Notes: generated from the sequence alone by a model not told the origin. A stretch of 42,502 nt of DNA from Perkinsus chesapeaki (GCA_013115145.1 JAAPAO010000214.1:9583-52084), one strand, 5' to 3'; shown: positions 10,743 to 22,243, counted from the first letter of the stretch. Numbers and translations are program-made.

Positions 10743-13700
10743 ATGACTAGTTCTCTATCACAGCTGCCCGGCAAGGACCAGAGTCTCTTCAGACAAGTAA
10801 TATAAAAGGAGGGGAAGGCAGTTTACGGTTTTTCTATCAGATGGTACGGTACTATGAGACCAAGCAATACAAGAAAGGCATCAAATGCGCCGATCAAATC
10901 TTGAAGAAAAACCCAAAGCACGGAGAGACGGTGTGCATGAAGGCATTGATAATGTCTTACGTTAATCCAGAGGATAAGAAGGAGGCATATGAGTTGGTTA
11001 AGCAAGGACTCTTCTACGATCTTAAGAGTCACGTCAGTTGGCATGTGTAATAATACCATATTTCCGTCTGATCGTGGTCTAAAAAGGCCTCTCCAGGTAC
11101 GGTTTGATGCACAGAGCCGATAGGAACTACCAGGAGGCCGCCAAGTGCTACAAGAATGCCCTTAGAATCGATCCGGAGAACCAGCAAATCTTGAGGGATC
11201 TTTCAATGCTTCAAGTGAGCTTCGCTCCGCCCTATTTTGAATGCACGTTTACCATTTTTAGCTTCACCAGCGCGATTTGGAAGGATATACGGAGTCACGC
11301 CGGAAGCTGCTGTCGTTGAGATCGTCTCAAAGGATCAATTGGATGGCTTATGCAGTGGGAGAGCATATGTTGGGCAATTACGATGTTGCTAAAACGCTGT
11401 TAGACTCTTATAAGAAAGTAATAAGGCATGTGAGATGGTGCAGTGGTAGAGCTACCGTTTGTGGAGGGGAAGGTTGTGGGTTCGATACATAGGGAAGGCG
11501 TTTCTATTAGTCGGTTTTTTTATTAGAACTTTGCAGCGGAAGTCTCCGAGGATGCAGACTCGAAATACGAGCAGTCAGAGCTCTACCTCTACCAGGTGAA
11601 GATTCTCCCGAGGTCGATTAGCTGACCTTCCCTTCAGGCTGTCCTTTTGGAACAAGGCGGGGAATTGCAGGAGTCACTGGATATCTTAGAGGATCATAAA
11701 AAGTAGAAATAATTTCCGCGGTTAAGTCGGGAAATTATTTTCAAGGGAAATTGTGGACGGCACGACGAGACTGGAAAGCATCGCGCGGCTCTCAATGGGT
11801 TTGGGAAAGCTTGATAAGGCAGCGGCAGCGCTTAAGGAACTCATAGTGGACTACAACGCAGAACAGGAAAGCTACGTGCTTGCGTGGCTTAGCTGTGTGG
11901 AAGACGGAAAGTAGTATAGGAAGGATGGTCTAACGGTATAATTCAAAGTTTTCATGCGAGAGGTCGTAGGGTCATTTCCAGGATGGTGCATTCTCAGGTT
12001 TTCTAACTTTTGGCCGCAAATGACTTCGAAGGAATGCTGCTGGCCGGTGAATTCTGGCCTTCTTCCTAAAGGAGGCGCGAGGGTAGTGGGGAGGGCACGG
12101 GTTCGATTCTCGATAGATGCATTTTATTGGCACTATTAGTGGGACCTGTTAGGTTCGTGGATGGTTGCCAAAACCAGAAGATAGGAAGATTGCCGCGCCA
12201 GTCGAGGTGGAGTTCGCTCCTGAGCTTAATGCTGGGAAAAAGAGTAATCCTTGGAGCTGATTTGTATCTTGCACGCTCCAACCTTGGATACGTTTTAGCT
12301 CTTCTCGTAAAGGGCGGGTGCAAAGCTCTGTATCGACCGGCCCGAGAGCTCACCGTTGAGGAAGAGCAAGAAGTCATGAAAGCTTTCGAAGGTCTCAATG
12401 CTGACGTAAAAAAGGAGACCGGTAATTAAGTCAGGCGGAGCGAAGCGATTTTTATTTCCAATTTTCAGGATTTTACTCGGGAACAATCACCAAATGCATC
12501 TTGCTGTTCTTGACTGGCGAACGTTTCGAATCGAAACTGAAGGAATATGTTACTAAGCAGCTCTGTAAAGGTGTACCGTCAACTCAAAAGTAATAGGGAA
12601 TCTTTCTCCGCTATGAAGTGCACGCTTCAACCTCTCTCAGATTGCTCCGAGTGTTCTACAAGCAAAGTGCTAGCAAGCAGCTAAGTGTTGATCGTATCGT
12701 TAAGGAGTGTGAGGCTGAAGGAGAGGAACTTATCGCTCTCGCTGATGCACGCTCGAAGGCCACAGACGCGGCGGATGTGCCCAAGCCACGCGAAGGGTTG
12801 GCCAACCTCCCGCCAACCTACGCGTGCTTTGCCTTGCTCTTGGCAGCAAACCACCTGGATCATATAGGCAGCTACTCGGAAGCTGTAATGAAAGGAATTT
12901 CGTGGCGCAGTGACGAAGATTGGTGTTGTTCGTTTAGATGGAGAAGATACAACGTGGATTGGAAGTTAGTCCTACTTGCATTGACCTTTACGTGTCGGCC
13001 TCGAAAATGTAGTATTCGATGGTATCTTTGCGCACTATAAAGAATATCTTTTCAGCTTAAAACATGAGGAGCGCTTTGATGAAGCTGCCGAGTATATGGA
13101 CAAGGCTCGACGGATGGACTTGGCAGACAGGCAGCTTAACACACTCAGTGTGAAGGCGCAGCTGAGGAAGGGTGATATTGACACAGTAAGATAATATTAG
13201 GATTTCATACCGTATTTCTCACTGATCGCGACGGTTTTTATTAGGCGAACTCCCAAATTATGTTATTTGCTAAGGAGAATGACACGATGACCACGTCGAA
13301 CCTTTACGATATGCAGTGTATGTGGTGGGAGATCAGAACTGGCATGGTAGGCGGCGGCGGCAGCGGAGCGAAGTGATTTTTGTTTACACATTTCGGCTTA
13401 GTTGTACGAAGCTCGAGAAGACTATAGCATGGCCCTAAAGCGCTTTAATGATGTTTTGAAGCAGTTTGAGGACATCCGCGATGATCAGTTCGATTTCGCG
13501 ACCTACTGCATGAGGAAGATGACTTTGAGAACGTAAGGTTCCGGGAAGGATCGTCGGCGCCGTCATTTTACGCTTTTTCTATCAGATTCGTCGAGTTCTT
13601 AAAGACAGAGGACAACTTGGAGCAACATATCTACTATAGGGAGGCGAGCGCTGGTGTGATACGATGTTACATGAAGTTGATGGATAAAAGGGAGAAGGAG

Positions 13701-14415
13701 GCAGCCGAGGCGGCCAAGGCGAAAACTGAGAGCGAACAGAATAAGGAAAACGATTCCAAGGTGGGGAAGTCTCAGGGCTTGTAATGCGTGATTTGGTCAT
13801 CGTTAGTTGTCTTCGGCGGAGCGAAAGCGTCTGAAGCATCAAAAGAAGAGAAAGCAGCATGACCAGCAGCAACAAACCACTACACAGGACAACTCGAAAA
13901 AGCCCGAAGGTAAGGAAGTTAGCTGGTTACGTGGGTTCGATTCCCACATGGTGCATTTTAGGTGCCTTTGGTATGCGAGCAACTGGCCTGACGATGGAGG
14001 AGGAAAGAGCGAAGGGTGACGAGCTCGAGGCAGTTGCAGATCCTCTTGATCGATGCGCGCATATTTGCGAAGTAAGACCGCTGTGGTTCTGATAATATAT
14101 TATGCGTCGCTCCGCCTTTGTAGGTTTTATCAGAAAAGTGCGGCACTTGGCCCGAGACACAATCCTTATGTTTTGACGTTTCCCTTCGACGGAAGAAATT
14201 CTTACAGTCCTTAGCCTGCCTGGTGCGACTGAGGAAGCTCGGCGAGCCCGTAGCAGAGCAGGCCAAAAAGCTGGCTGAAACGGCGAAAGCTGGTGAGTTT
14301 TGGTTTTTGTTGGCATCTAGAGTCAATACTGTTGTTGTCAGACGGCACATTGGAAGGAGTGCCAGCCAAGGTGTTCAATGAAGAGCTGAAAACTCTACTT
14401 TCAGAGTCGTGTTGA
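10743..14415 (+). CDS. NAA15: NatA N-terminal acetyltransferase auxiliary subunit, 21 exons, 841 aa
   Basis: NAA15 is the TPR scaffold that anchors the catalytic NAA10 on the ribosome for co-translational N-terminal acetylation. Exons: 10743-10796, 10841-11046, 11097-11214, 11262-11417, 11527-11595, 11638-11702, 11746-11910, 11998-12046, 12153-12243, 12299-12421, 12469-12589, 12641-12884, 12938-13008, 13056-13185, 13245-13346, 13402-13532, 13586-13760, 13807-13909, 13962-14071, 14124-14292, 14342-14415. All phases close (2526 nt). Family landmarks in order: [110 protein letters not shown], the [20 protein letters not shown] signature, and the usual basic stretch [19 protein letters not shown]. 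Length is close to animal NAA15. Exons 8 and 9 (11998-12243) are supported by phase only and encode a non-canonical stretch. Introns are 42-109 nt and several carry shared or tRNA-derived blocks. Confidence 0.93.
11418..11526 (+). repeat. Intron 4 of NAA15 carrying a sense tRNA-like unit
   Basis: Inside the 109-nt intron, TGGTGCAGTGGTAGAGC matches a tRNA A box and GGTTCGATAC a slightly decayed B box about 40 nt downstream, on the gene's own strand. The unit is followed by T-rich sequence and the acceptor TTTTTTTATTAG. Confidence 0.6.
11703..11745 (+). other. 43-nt intron made of an 11-bp inverted repeat
   Basis: Intron 6 of NAA15 contains AAATAATTTCC (11707-11717) and its exact reverse complement GGAAATTATTT (11730-11740), separated by 12 nt. 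The hairpin spans nearly the whole intron between donor GTAG and acceptor TCAAG. Confidence 0.85.
11911..12152 (+). repeat. Two consecutive NAA15 introns with sense tRNA-derived units
   Basis: Intron 7 (11911-11997) has an A-box match TGGTCTAACGG, a decayed B box (AGGGTCATTTCC) and the 3' end GGATGGTGCATTCTCAG. Intron 8 (12047-12152) has B box GGTTCGATTCT followed by GATGCATTTTA. The TGCATT ending is shared with intron 18. The small exon 8 between them (11998-12046) is only phase-supported. Confidence 0.6.
13910..13961 (+). repeat. 52-nt NAA15 intron formed by a tRNA 3' half
   Basis: The intron reads GTAAGG at the donor, then a perfect T-arm (GTGGG, loop TTCGATT, CCCAC at 13931-13947), then ATGGTGCATTTTAG. 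The T-run after the tRNA end, where Pol III would terminate, doubles as the pyrimidine tract and 3' splice site. Confidence 0.75.
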
Positions 14416-14708
14416 AATACTCATACGATAAAGATGTGTTCCTTTAATGCTACTAATGACGATTGTGAGACTGTGGGCCGCTGCTGATGATGGTGCTGCT
14501 TGAATGATCTACAATCAGCAACAACTTGTTAAACTAGTAACACTGTCTTTATCAGCGGATGCTCACGTTTGGTTGTCAATCATGGTTAGATGGAAATGTC
14601 CCCCCACTTTACATACTATAAGTGTCCTCGAGTGCTTCACTTCACTCTTCATCCGCACTGGGGTTTTGTGTTAATTGTGAAAGTCGTTATTATTACGAGA
14701 TATTCCAA

Positions 14709-17700
14709 ATGCTTACTCTTATGAATGTAAATAAATGCAGCAGCTGGCTGATGGTCATGTTGATGTGGATGGCCTCGGGCTCCGACCCAGATTGCGAGAT
14801 AAGTAAGTTGTAAAATGACCCCGGCCCGATTCGAACGGACAACCTTCTGATCTGGAGTCAGATGCGCTACCGTTGCGCCACAGGGCCAGTTGATTATTTG
14901 TTTATGTCAGACCCGGAAAGTTGCCAAAGGAGCAGTTGTGGCCTTTTGCCGCAGGTCAAGAATGCTAAGTTTGTTGGTGTAAGCTCTCTGTTGTCTACTG
15001 ACATAATATTTTCAACTTGTAGGAACACCCAGAAGGCGGAGTATTCGATCACGAGGCGGTTGCCGAGTTCGCTTGCCATGAAGGACACTCAGTAGATGGT
15101 CTCGCTTTGGGTACATAACAATGTTAATAAAATGATTATCGTTTGGGATACTTCAGGGCCAAGGAAGCTGCTCTACCGCTGCCACTCTGACGGCCTATTC
15201 AAGCCCGTTCGATCAGCTCTGACAGAATGTATGCTCGTTGCTGTTTTGCCTCGACCTCTACCCGCCTGTGACAGGTAAACCGGTTAAATGTGGTGCGCCG
15301 TTCGAGCTGCCATATGCCTTTCCGACGTCACATAAAGTTGGCGAGCCTATCGTCTATCCTCAAAGGGTGAGCGGATCTGTGAAGTTGAAGTCATCGGCTT
15401 GTGCAGGTTAATTATTCGTGTCACGAACATCACACTGCAAATGGAGAGAACGACGGAGCAAGTAAGATGGGACGCGACAAAATGACCCCGGCCCGATTCG
15501 AACGGACAACCTTCTGATCTGGAGTCAGATGCGCTACCGTTGCGCCACAGGGCCAATCACGCAATTTGACACTCATGTGGCGCTGTTTGTCAGAGGAGAT
15601 CAGCATAGTTTGCGGATCTGACGGCAAGTTCCAGCCTTCATATCCTCTACCACGATGCCAGCCAATACATTGCGGGGAATTCCCCAACATAACCAATGCC
15701 GAACCATTCAGGCGAGTCCGTAAGTAGCTACCAATCCTCGCAGTATGAATGCCTAAACTCGATCAGACAAGTACCGCGTAGAAGAAGGGCAAGGCATGGA
15801 CTACGTCTGCTTGAACGGTTTTACTGAGAAAGTGTTGGGCTTTGAAATCAAATGCGTTAATGTACGGCACTTTGCCGAGTTCCGTTCGTGAACTGTGGTC
15901 TCTTTTTTCAGATCGATGGCATTGTGCAATGGGACATTCCTGCTCGGACACCATGTGAGCCTCAGACGAACCAGTTGCCTTGGTCATTGGCTTCCATCAG
16001 GCGTCGCCAGGAAGTGTGGACAGCTTGAACACTTCTCTGATGCGGAGCAGACCGATTTCAGCAATGACATAACATATCGCTACCCTTCCAAAGTGCCATT
16101 TGCTTGTAAGTTCCGCAGTGGTCCTCCGCATAGCAAACCTCATCTGTTAGGCGAGTCCGGCTATGCTCTGGGTGGCGACAAGAATCGTCATACTTTCACT
16201 GCGTCATGTAGCATCACTGGTATATGGGAGTACGATCGTGGCAAAGATCGGTGCGAACCTGTCATATGCGGTGAGCCGATGCCCGGTGTTGAGAGTGAGA
16301 ATTTGTGGCGCAGGTGACATTAACGATGTACCCGGCGAAATGAAGCGGTTTGCCACTGCAGTTATTGCTCCGAAGGTGCCGTTGATATACTATGCGCATG
16401 CGTGCAAAGCTCTACTTAGGTGATGCGATTAGGTGACAAGATGGAGTTCGCCTGTGATGAAGGTGAATCATTGGAAGTTGTCTGCCATGGCAAAGCCTTC
16501 CCTCAGGAGCATATGTTGCGGGAAGCGATAGGAAAAAGACAACCTACGCCATTGAGTGCAGCAACACTGGAGACTTTAAGTTGGCCGCTGGCCACCAAGG
16601 AACATGTCAGCAAACTACAATAGAGCCGCTTGTACTGTGGCCTCCTCAGGCATGAAACCATGTGGCCCACTGCTGCCGATGAAGAGTGGTAAATTATTGT
16701 ATCCAGCCGGAGTAAAGATTGGCCAAGTCGTAGAGAGTCCAGCAAATGTCGTCTACACATGCGAGCAAGGCCACACCCTTGGTACAATTGGAACTCATCT
16801 GAAATTCGGAACGTCTCTTTTAGGTGGCGTAGTCGGCGGTGAAGTAAAATTCTCGCAGCAATGCCACCCCGATGGTAATCTCTCACCAGAGGCGCAGCCG
16901 CCGGCATGTGAACTAGTGGTGAGTGGCTTACCGCATCCCTTGGCTTCACGGCTGTGTTCCAGAAATGCGGCCATGCCCCTGCAGTGCCTCATGGGGAGCG
17001 GCTGGCCTCTGGCGAATCGGATGATGAAGAGTTCGTTTATGAAGACGAGGTTAAATATACGTGTTCGGAGGGTATGACGCACAACGGTGTCGCCCCAGCA
17101 AAAGGAGGAAGTTCTTTGCTGGTTGCTAAGTGTACGCACGTGTTATGGCTTTATTGCCTCGATTACCCTTCACAACAGGTGGAGTGCTCGGATGGGGAAT
17201 GAAAGATACTGATGGTCGATGGTCAAAGAGAGATGTGCAGTGTCAAGTTCCAAGATGCCAACAGAAGCTTCCTGCAGTCCCAAATGCAGTGAGATGAATC
17301 ATATAATGCGAATTGATATTCTTTGAATTGTTAGGCGGCAGTATCAACTCATGTTGTTAACGGAAGACTTGCTCTCAATGGGACCGTCGAGTACAAGTGC
17401 AACGTAGGCTTTGCACTCAAGGACCAAGTAAGAGGGGACACGGCAAAATGACCCCGGCCCGATTCGAACGGACAACCTTCTGATCTGGAGTCAGATGCGC
17501 TACAGTTGCGCCACAGGGCCAATCTGTCCCCCATGCGTCCGTATAATCTCCCATCTTCTCAGACAAAGCCAGGTATCGTCTCTTGTAACGAGGAAGGGGA
17601 CCTAACCATAGAAATGGACAACTTCGAATGCGTAATGAGCTCTCTCAGCACTTGTGAAATATTCTCTCCTTAGGCACCGCTCGTGTGTCCTCTGCTCCCC

Positions 17701-18350
17701 ACGATTATGTATCATGGAACTCTTCACGGTCCGCCAGCACGGGAACCTTACAAGGCACCACCAAGTGAGGGGAGCATGAGCACTACTAACAAAGTATACT
17801 CTCATTCTCAGGAGTCTACCAATGCCCAGATCGATGGACACCAGACAAAGTCGAGATACAGTGCGGCCTTGATGGCGAATACCACGCAGTTGGACCTCGG
17901 GATTTCCGAATGGGCGACCCCAAGACGACGCGGTGAGGCATGTTGCTGTTATTTTTGTCACAACACTTCCAGGTACCCAATGTGCCATCCGCCCTCTTGT
18001 AAGGCTTCTGACATACCACCGGCATGGACGCATATATCTCTACGATCGCGCGCCCAAACAGGAGATTTCATCTACGGAACTTCTTACAAAATCAAATGCC
18101 AGCAAGGATTCGGCACCGCTAATGCTACGAACATGTTGCCAGTACGATGCAATGAGAACTCCCAATGGGAGATTGATGGCAATCCTGAGGATTTCGCCAA
18201 AGACGGCTACGTTGGATGTAAGCTCTTTTGCATATTATAGCAACTGCTACAAATTGTAGCCTACAATGATGCATCATAGGTACCGAAAGGTTCACCGGCA
18301 CTGGCGAGTACATTCCGGAAATTTGGCCGCCGCCCGTGTTGTATGGCTAA
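14709..18350 (+). CDS. Secreted multi-CCP (sushi) domain protein
   Basis: The first exon (14709-14802) encodes a signal peptide (MNVNKCSSWLMVMLMWMASG, then SDPDCE). After it follow repeated CCP-like modules, shown by recurring C-G-x-x-P-x-V and internal/terminal Cys patterns: SSCGLLPQVKNAKFVG; KPVKCGAPFELPYAF; PIHCGEFPNITNAEPF; KCGQLEHFSDAEQTDF; EPVICGEPMPGVESE; MKPCGPLLPMKSGKL; KCGHAPAVPHGERLASG; CQQKLPAVPN; HPPSCKASDIPPAWTH. At least eight modules are likely. It ends TERFTGTGEYIPEIWPPP plus VLYG and a TAA. CCP modules usually mediate extracellular protein or glycan binding. Many short introns split the modules; I verified the first exons, several internal junctions and the last one, but not every junction. 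Three introns hold antisense tRNA-Trp genes. No membrane anchor is seen at the C-terminus. Confidence 0.8.
14816..14887 (-). tRNA. tRNA-Trp (CCA), copy 1, in CCP intron 1
   Basis: A 72-nt cloverleaf on the minus strand: acceptor GGCCCTG pairing with CGGGGTC (two G-U), D-stem GCGC/GCGC, anticodon stem TCTGA/TCAGA with loop CTCCAGA (anticodon CCA), T-stem GTCCG/CGGGC with loop TTCGAAT, discriminator A, then TTTT. It lies antisense in the intron 14803-14910, between donor GTAAGTTG and acceptor TATGTCAG. The D-loop AACGGTA keeps G18-G19. Confidence 0.8.
15483..15554 (-). tRNA. tRNA-Trp (CCA), copy 2, in a CCP intron
   Basis: Identical over all 72 nt to copy 1, followed by TTTT on its own strand. 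It is antisense in the intron 15462-15593. The flank between donor and tRNA (GTAAG then GGGAC.CG.CAAAATG) resembles that of copy 3, not copy 1. Confidence 0.8.
17449..17520 (-). tRNA. tRNA-Trp (CCA), copy 3, D-loop variant
   Basis: One change from copies 1 and 2: the D-loop reads AACTGTA, so the first of the two conserved Gs is lost, which may weaken folding or function. It is antisense in the intron 17428-17562 (donor GTAAGAGG, acceptor TTCTCAG). Confidence 0.7.
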
Positions 18351-19556
18351 CATGACCAAGTTGATGTAACGCATTGATGTCTTGAGTTATTCAAGTAGAG
18401 TTATCAAATAAAAACAGAGGAAGGAATAGTCCTAAGAAAGCAATTATGAACGCGCTGCATTTCGAGTCGATACCGCGCGTACCGGTGTGATTAACACTTT
18501 GTGTCAATACTGGCAGTCTTATGTCGCCTTGACAATACTCTGGTTGATCTCTAGACATGTCAAGAGAAATGAAAAGAGAAAATACTAACGCCATCAAGCT
18601 TCAAGCTGACATACAGTAGCGGCCGAGCAAACTTAGCGACGTGGACGGCTGAAGCTATACAGAACAATTCTAACGATGAGGCTTGACTATCTTGCAAGTT
18701 GTACTGAGAGGCTGTTCCCCTGTCGAAATTGCTCCGGCCAACCTCAGATTACCGACAATGCCGGAGATCACGTCCGGAACTTCTTGCGATAGCGACCCTA
18801 ATGGTGGATGGTACGACCTGGGGTGCCTGCACGTTTATACAGTGTCTCAACCAGCGGGTTGTAGAACGGGACTTTTAAGACATAAGCATCGAGACATACA
18901 GTCACTGTCATTGGCTTTACACGTTACACTCCTTTATAAGGCTGGAGCGCCCAATGGCGCTTTCCCTATGGCTCCACGGTTTAGATACAGAATATAGCCT
19001 CCCCCGCAGCCGGCAATCGCGACGCCGGCGGCGTCGCATGATTGACCCAACAAAAAACCTTTTGCGGCTGATCCGTAACCATTTTTCTGGCGTTATACGC
19101 CCTCTCAGTCGGTTCCGGTTGACCGCTTTTAAGATTTCAAGGGCGCTCTGGCACCTGCTACAGCGTGCACAGGGTTGAGTCTTCTCAAGCGATAGCTTGT
19201 CAACAATACATGCTAAATATTCCTGTAGAAATTCTGGCTCAACAGCTCGGGTACAAGAAGCTGAGCTCTAAACACTTGTCATGAATGTTTCACTAGCCAT
19301 CTGGAAATGAAAACCTACATTCCCATTCCGAGTAGGTTGAACAGCATATCTACCTTCTTCGCGGTGGAGGTACCCATTATAAGCTTGCTACAGTGGCTAC
19401 ATATCCAACTTGAACGTCTGTTATTTAGCTATTTCAACTTTACCTATCATGCGACGCAACTCGGTTCGGCCTGATAGCACACTGGGAAGTCTCTTAGACA
19501 GGACCGAACCTTGAGCATATACTCTCGCTTAGTCTTTCTACCACTACCAACAGCAG
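18351..19556. other. Spacer between CCP gene and GNAT gene 1
   Basis: No convincing gene. It contains perfect hairpins such as GCGACGCC/GGCGTCGC at 19019-19037 and CAAGC/GCTTG near 19187. A promoter for GNAT gene 1 presumably lies at its right end, but no motif is clear. Confidence 0.4.
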
Positions 19557-20533
19557 ATGAGACTATACTCGTTCTTCGTGGCCTCCGTATGCTCGGTGGC
19601 TGAGAATATCAAATATCGCAATTATGAGCAGGGAGATATCAACGCTGGTGCGCAGGTCTATTGCAGCACCGACCCCCAGATCCCTTGCTATGTCGCAGTA
19701 GACCTAGATAAGGGTGACCATGTGAGCTACGGGTTACTATGGTCTCGTTTGCACATCGCACGGCCTACGAATCCTGCCTTGTTTAGATGGCAGATACTCG
19801 TTGGATACATTCTGATGTACATGCCTTACGACCTCCCAGATATATACGATAAGGCTGTTAGATCGATGATGTAAGTCTGATGAAATCCTCATAGGTTGTC
19901 TGGTCCATGTTTCTCTCTCAGGAAGGATCCCAGTCAGAAGGGGGACTTCGGATACATAGCTGTTGTAAGCAAACACTTTTTTTGCACTTCACATTTGCAA
20001 GAAGTGCTGTCGAGCTCATATAAGAACAAGGGCGACTCGCCCCGGACGAGTAGCGACTCGCTACTAGCGAGGTCTCACAGCAGTGACCCGTTCCTCCATT
20101 GTAGATAGTAGATCGCGGTTCCGATATCAGCAGTGCTACTACCGCATGTTGCGGCTTTTTCCCAGCTGGCTCTTTTCTAGGTAGAGGTGGATGAAGATTA
20201 TAGAGGACGCGAAATTGGCACAAATCTTGTGAAACACTGCATTGCATTTGTAATACTAATTCGAACTTTATCATTTCCAGAGTAATGTGAGAATATGCTT
20301 TCGACACATGACCGTACATAGTACAATCTCCGACTTAGGGAGAAAGCAGTACAGATGTCCTGGCTATGACCCTGGATATTGACGACGAGCACTTTGATCT
20401 CACCGATTGGTACAAGAAGTTTGGGTTCCAGATTGTGCTGGGTAAGCACTGAAGTCTTGGTAGTAGGAATATTTCCCTTGTTTCAGAGAATCACGATGAG
20501 CGTTTCTTTGCGCTGTATTACTCACGTGGCTGA
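19557..20533 (+). CDS. GNAT acetyltransferase paralog 1, 6 exons, 167 aa
   Basis: Exons 19557-19721, 19794-19870, 19922-19964, 20181-20249, 20339-20441 and 20487-20533 join in phase (504 nt). The N-terminus MRLYSFFVASVCSVAENIKY has a hydrophobic, signal-like segment ahead of the acetyltransferase fold. Then come VGYILMYMPYD (beta 3), DFGYIAVVEVDEDYRG (beta 4 to alpha 3), LAMTLDIDDEHFDLTDWYKK (beta 5 to alpha 4) and FFALYYSRG. The CoA pyrophosphate loop reads RGREIG, so the central Gly of the R/Q-x-x-G-x-G/A motif is Glu. Intron positions and phases match the paralog at 22244. The altered loop suggests weakened or lost acetyl-CoA binding, or a new role. Substrate unknown. Confidence 0.88.
20049..20065. 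repeat. Perfect palindrome inside GNAT1 intron 3
   Basis: AGTAGCGA and TCGCTACT separated by one base, within the 216-nt intron 19965-20180, next to the related GC-rich phrase GCGACTCG. Confidence 0.8.
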
Positions 20534-22243
20534 GTGCGGGCAAACTGTATGATATTGACATGGTATGATATTAGTCGGCTCTTTGTTGGCTCTTCAGCTG
20601 GCTACAACTTCTTTCATTCGCTTAAGGCTTAGCTCCCTTTTTTCGAGGGTAATTCTGCCTATTGCGTTCATCGTTATAAGCGCTAACTGCTGGCACCAGT
20701 CATCCATTCGCTGTTCACTGAGGGTCAGCAAAGCTACTGATGCACAAGCGGCTAACTCTGGAACTATAGATGAACTTTCTAGCCGCCGGAAAAGAGTATT
20801 TCTACGTTCTCGTGCAAGTCTAAGCGGAGTAAGTTTTGTGGGAGTCATGTTCAGTGATCAGTGTTGAGTTAAATAGTATGACTCATACTGTGTGAGCGAA
20901 GGTGCGTGTCGGGGCCCGGGGCACTCTCACTAAGCGGGTCCCTCAGCGCACGTCGATTTCGCTAATGCCCCGTTGCGAGGGCGCATACGCACAATCGGTA
21001 ATTCCGATTCAGTATGTTGCTTATTTTCCTGGGATGGGCTCAAATTCCTTTCCTGTGCCTTTTCACCCGGCACAAGGACCTAACGGATCTCTCGACTTGG
21101 CCTCGTGGAGTTCAGTAAACGCACTTTCGTTCACTTCCACACACACGCCGGAGCGCAAGGATTTAGAAATTCACTGGAATGTGCGAAAAGCGAAACTTTA
21201 CGGAATAAACAGTTATTCATCTCACTCTAGGAATAGACAACAGACCCTACTGAACAAAGTCCCTAGCTAAGCCGACCGTAGAGAAGGGACTGAGCTCGCA
21301 CACACTTGTTAAACTCGTTGGGTATACGAATGCGCAACAGGAACTCAAGGAGCCGTAACACGACATGTACTGAGCATCGCTCGCCCACCCTTTCCTGATA
21401 ATCACTGCTCGTATGAGTCCAAGATGACTGCCTGCCTTTGTCGAAGTTGATGCCTTTCTATGAGGGAACACTCCACGTAATCGAAATAGTTACAGCTACT
21501 AGCGTCAGAAATCTAGCACCTATGTCCGGACAGTAAAGTGCTGTCAGCTGCTTTTCAGGCTGATGGTATCAGTGGTTAGTCAACCCTAAGCCGTTAGGTG
21601 ATCTCCGCCGCCGAACCGGTTCCCTACGGAGATGCGTGGGAGCATTCTGGATGCTTTGGGTTGGCAACCACTCCACAAAAAAACGATGCTTTCAAGAGCA
21701 TTGATTGCTTGAGTTAGCAAGAGTAAGTACAGCACTCGGTTACATCCAGTTGAACGCGGGAGTCTCGGTGCCCGGGCGGCCAAACTAGCTCTGGGCATGC
21801 GTCACCTGTCCCTTCAGGTTCGACTCGAACCTTGTGGGCGGAGTCGTGATAGAGACGTCGATTGATACTATCGGTAGACGATGGGCGGCTCTGGTAACAC
21901 AATCCCAGAGGCTTTATACGAAGTAGTGCTTAGCGGGCAGGAAATCAGGCAATGACCTATCAGTGATGCAGACTCAACTCCCCTGTACCCGAAGCCAGAA
22001 GTAAGAAACTAAAGGAATAAACTGAGAAAATATCATTGGTTTAGTTACCTTTAGACTATAGGCTATAGTAGGCTAACCATGACTAGTATCCATGAATGAC
22101 ACTCTAACCGTGGGTCCCATGGCATGGGAGAACGACATTATCTTTGAAGACAGCCTTAGATGTCTCCAATTCGCGGTGACAATCAGCCTCCACGGCGCGC
22201 CGTGCACATTGGTCCCATCCGTCCACCTGATACTAGCAAACTG
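20534..22243. other. Spacer between GNAT paralogs
   Basis: Open frames on both strands lack splice signals or recognisable proteins. Short perfect palindromes occur at 22055-22069 (ACTATAG/CTATAGT) and 22116-22128 (CCCATG/CATGGG). Confidence 0.4.
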
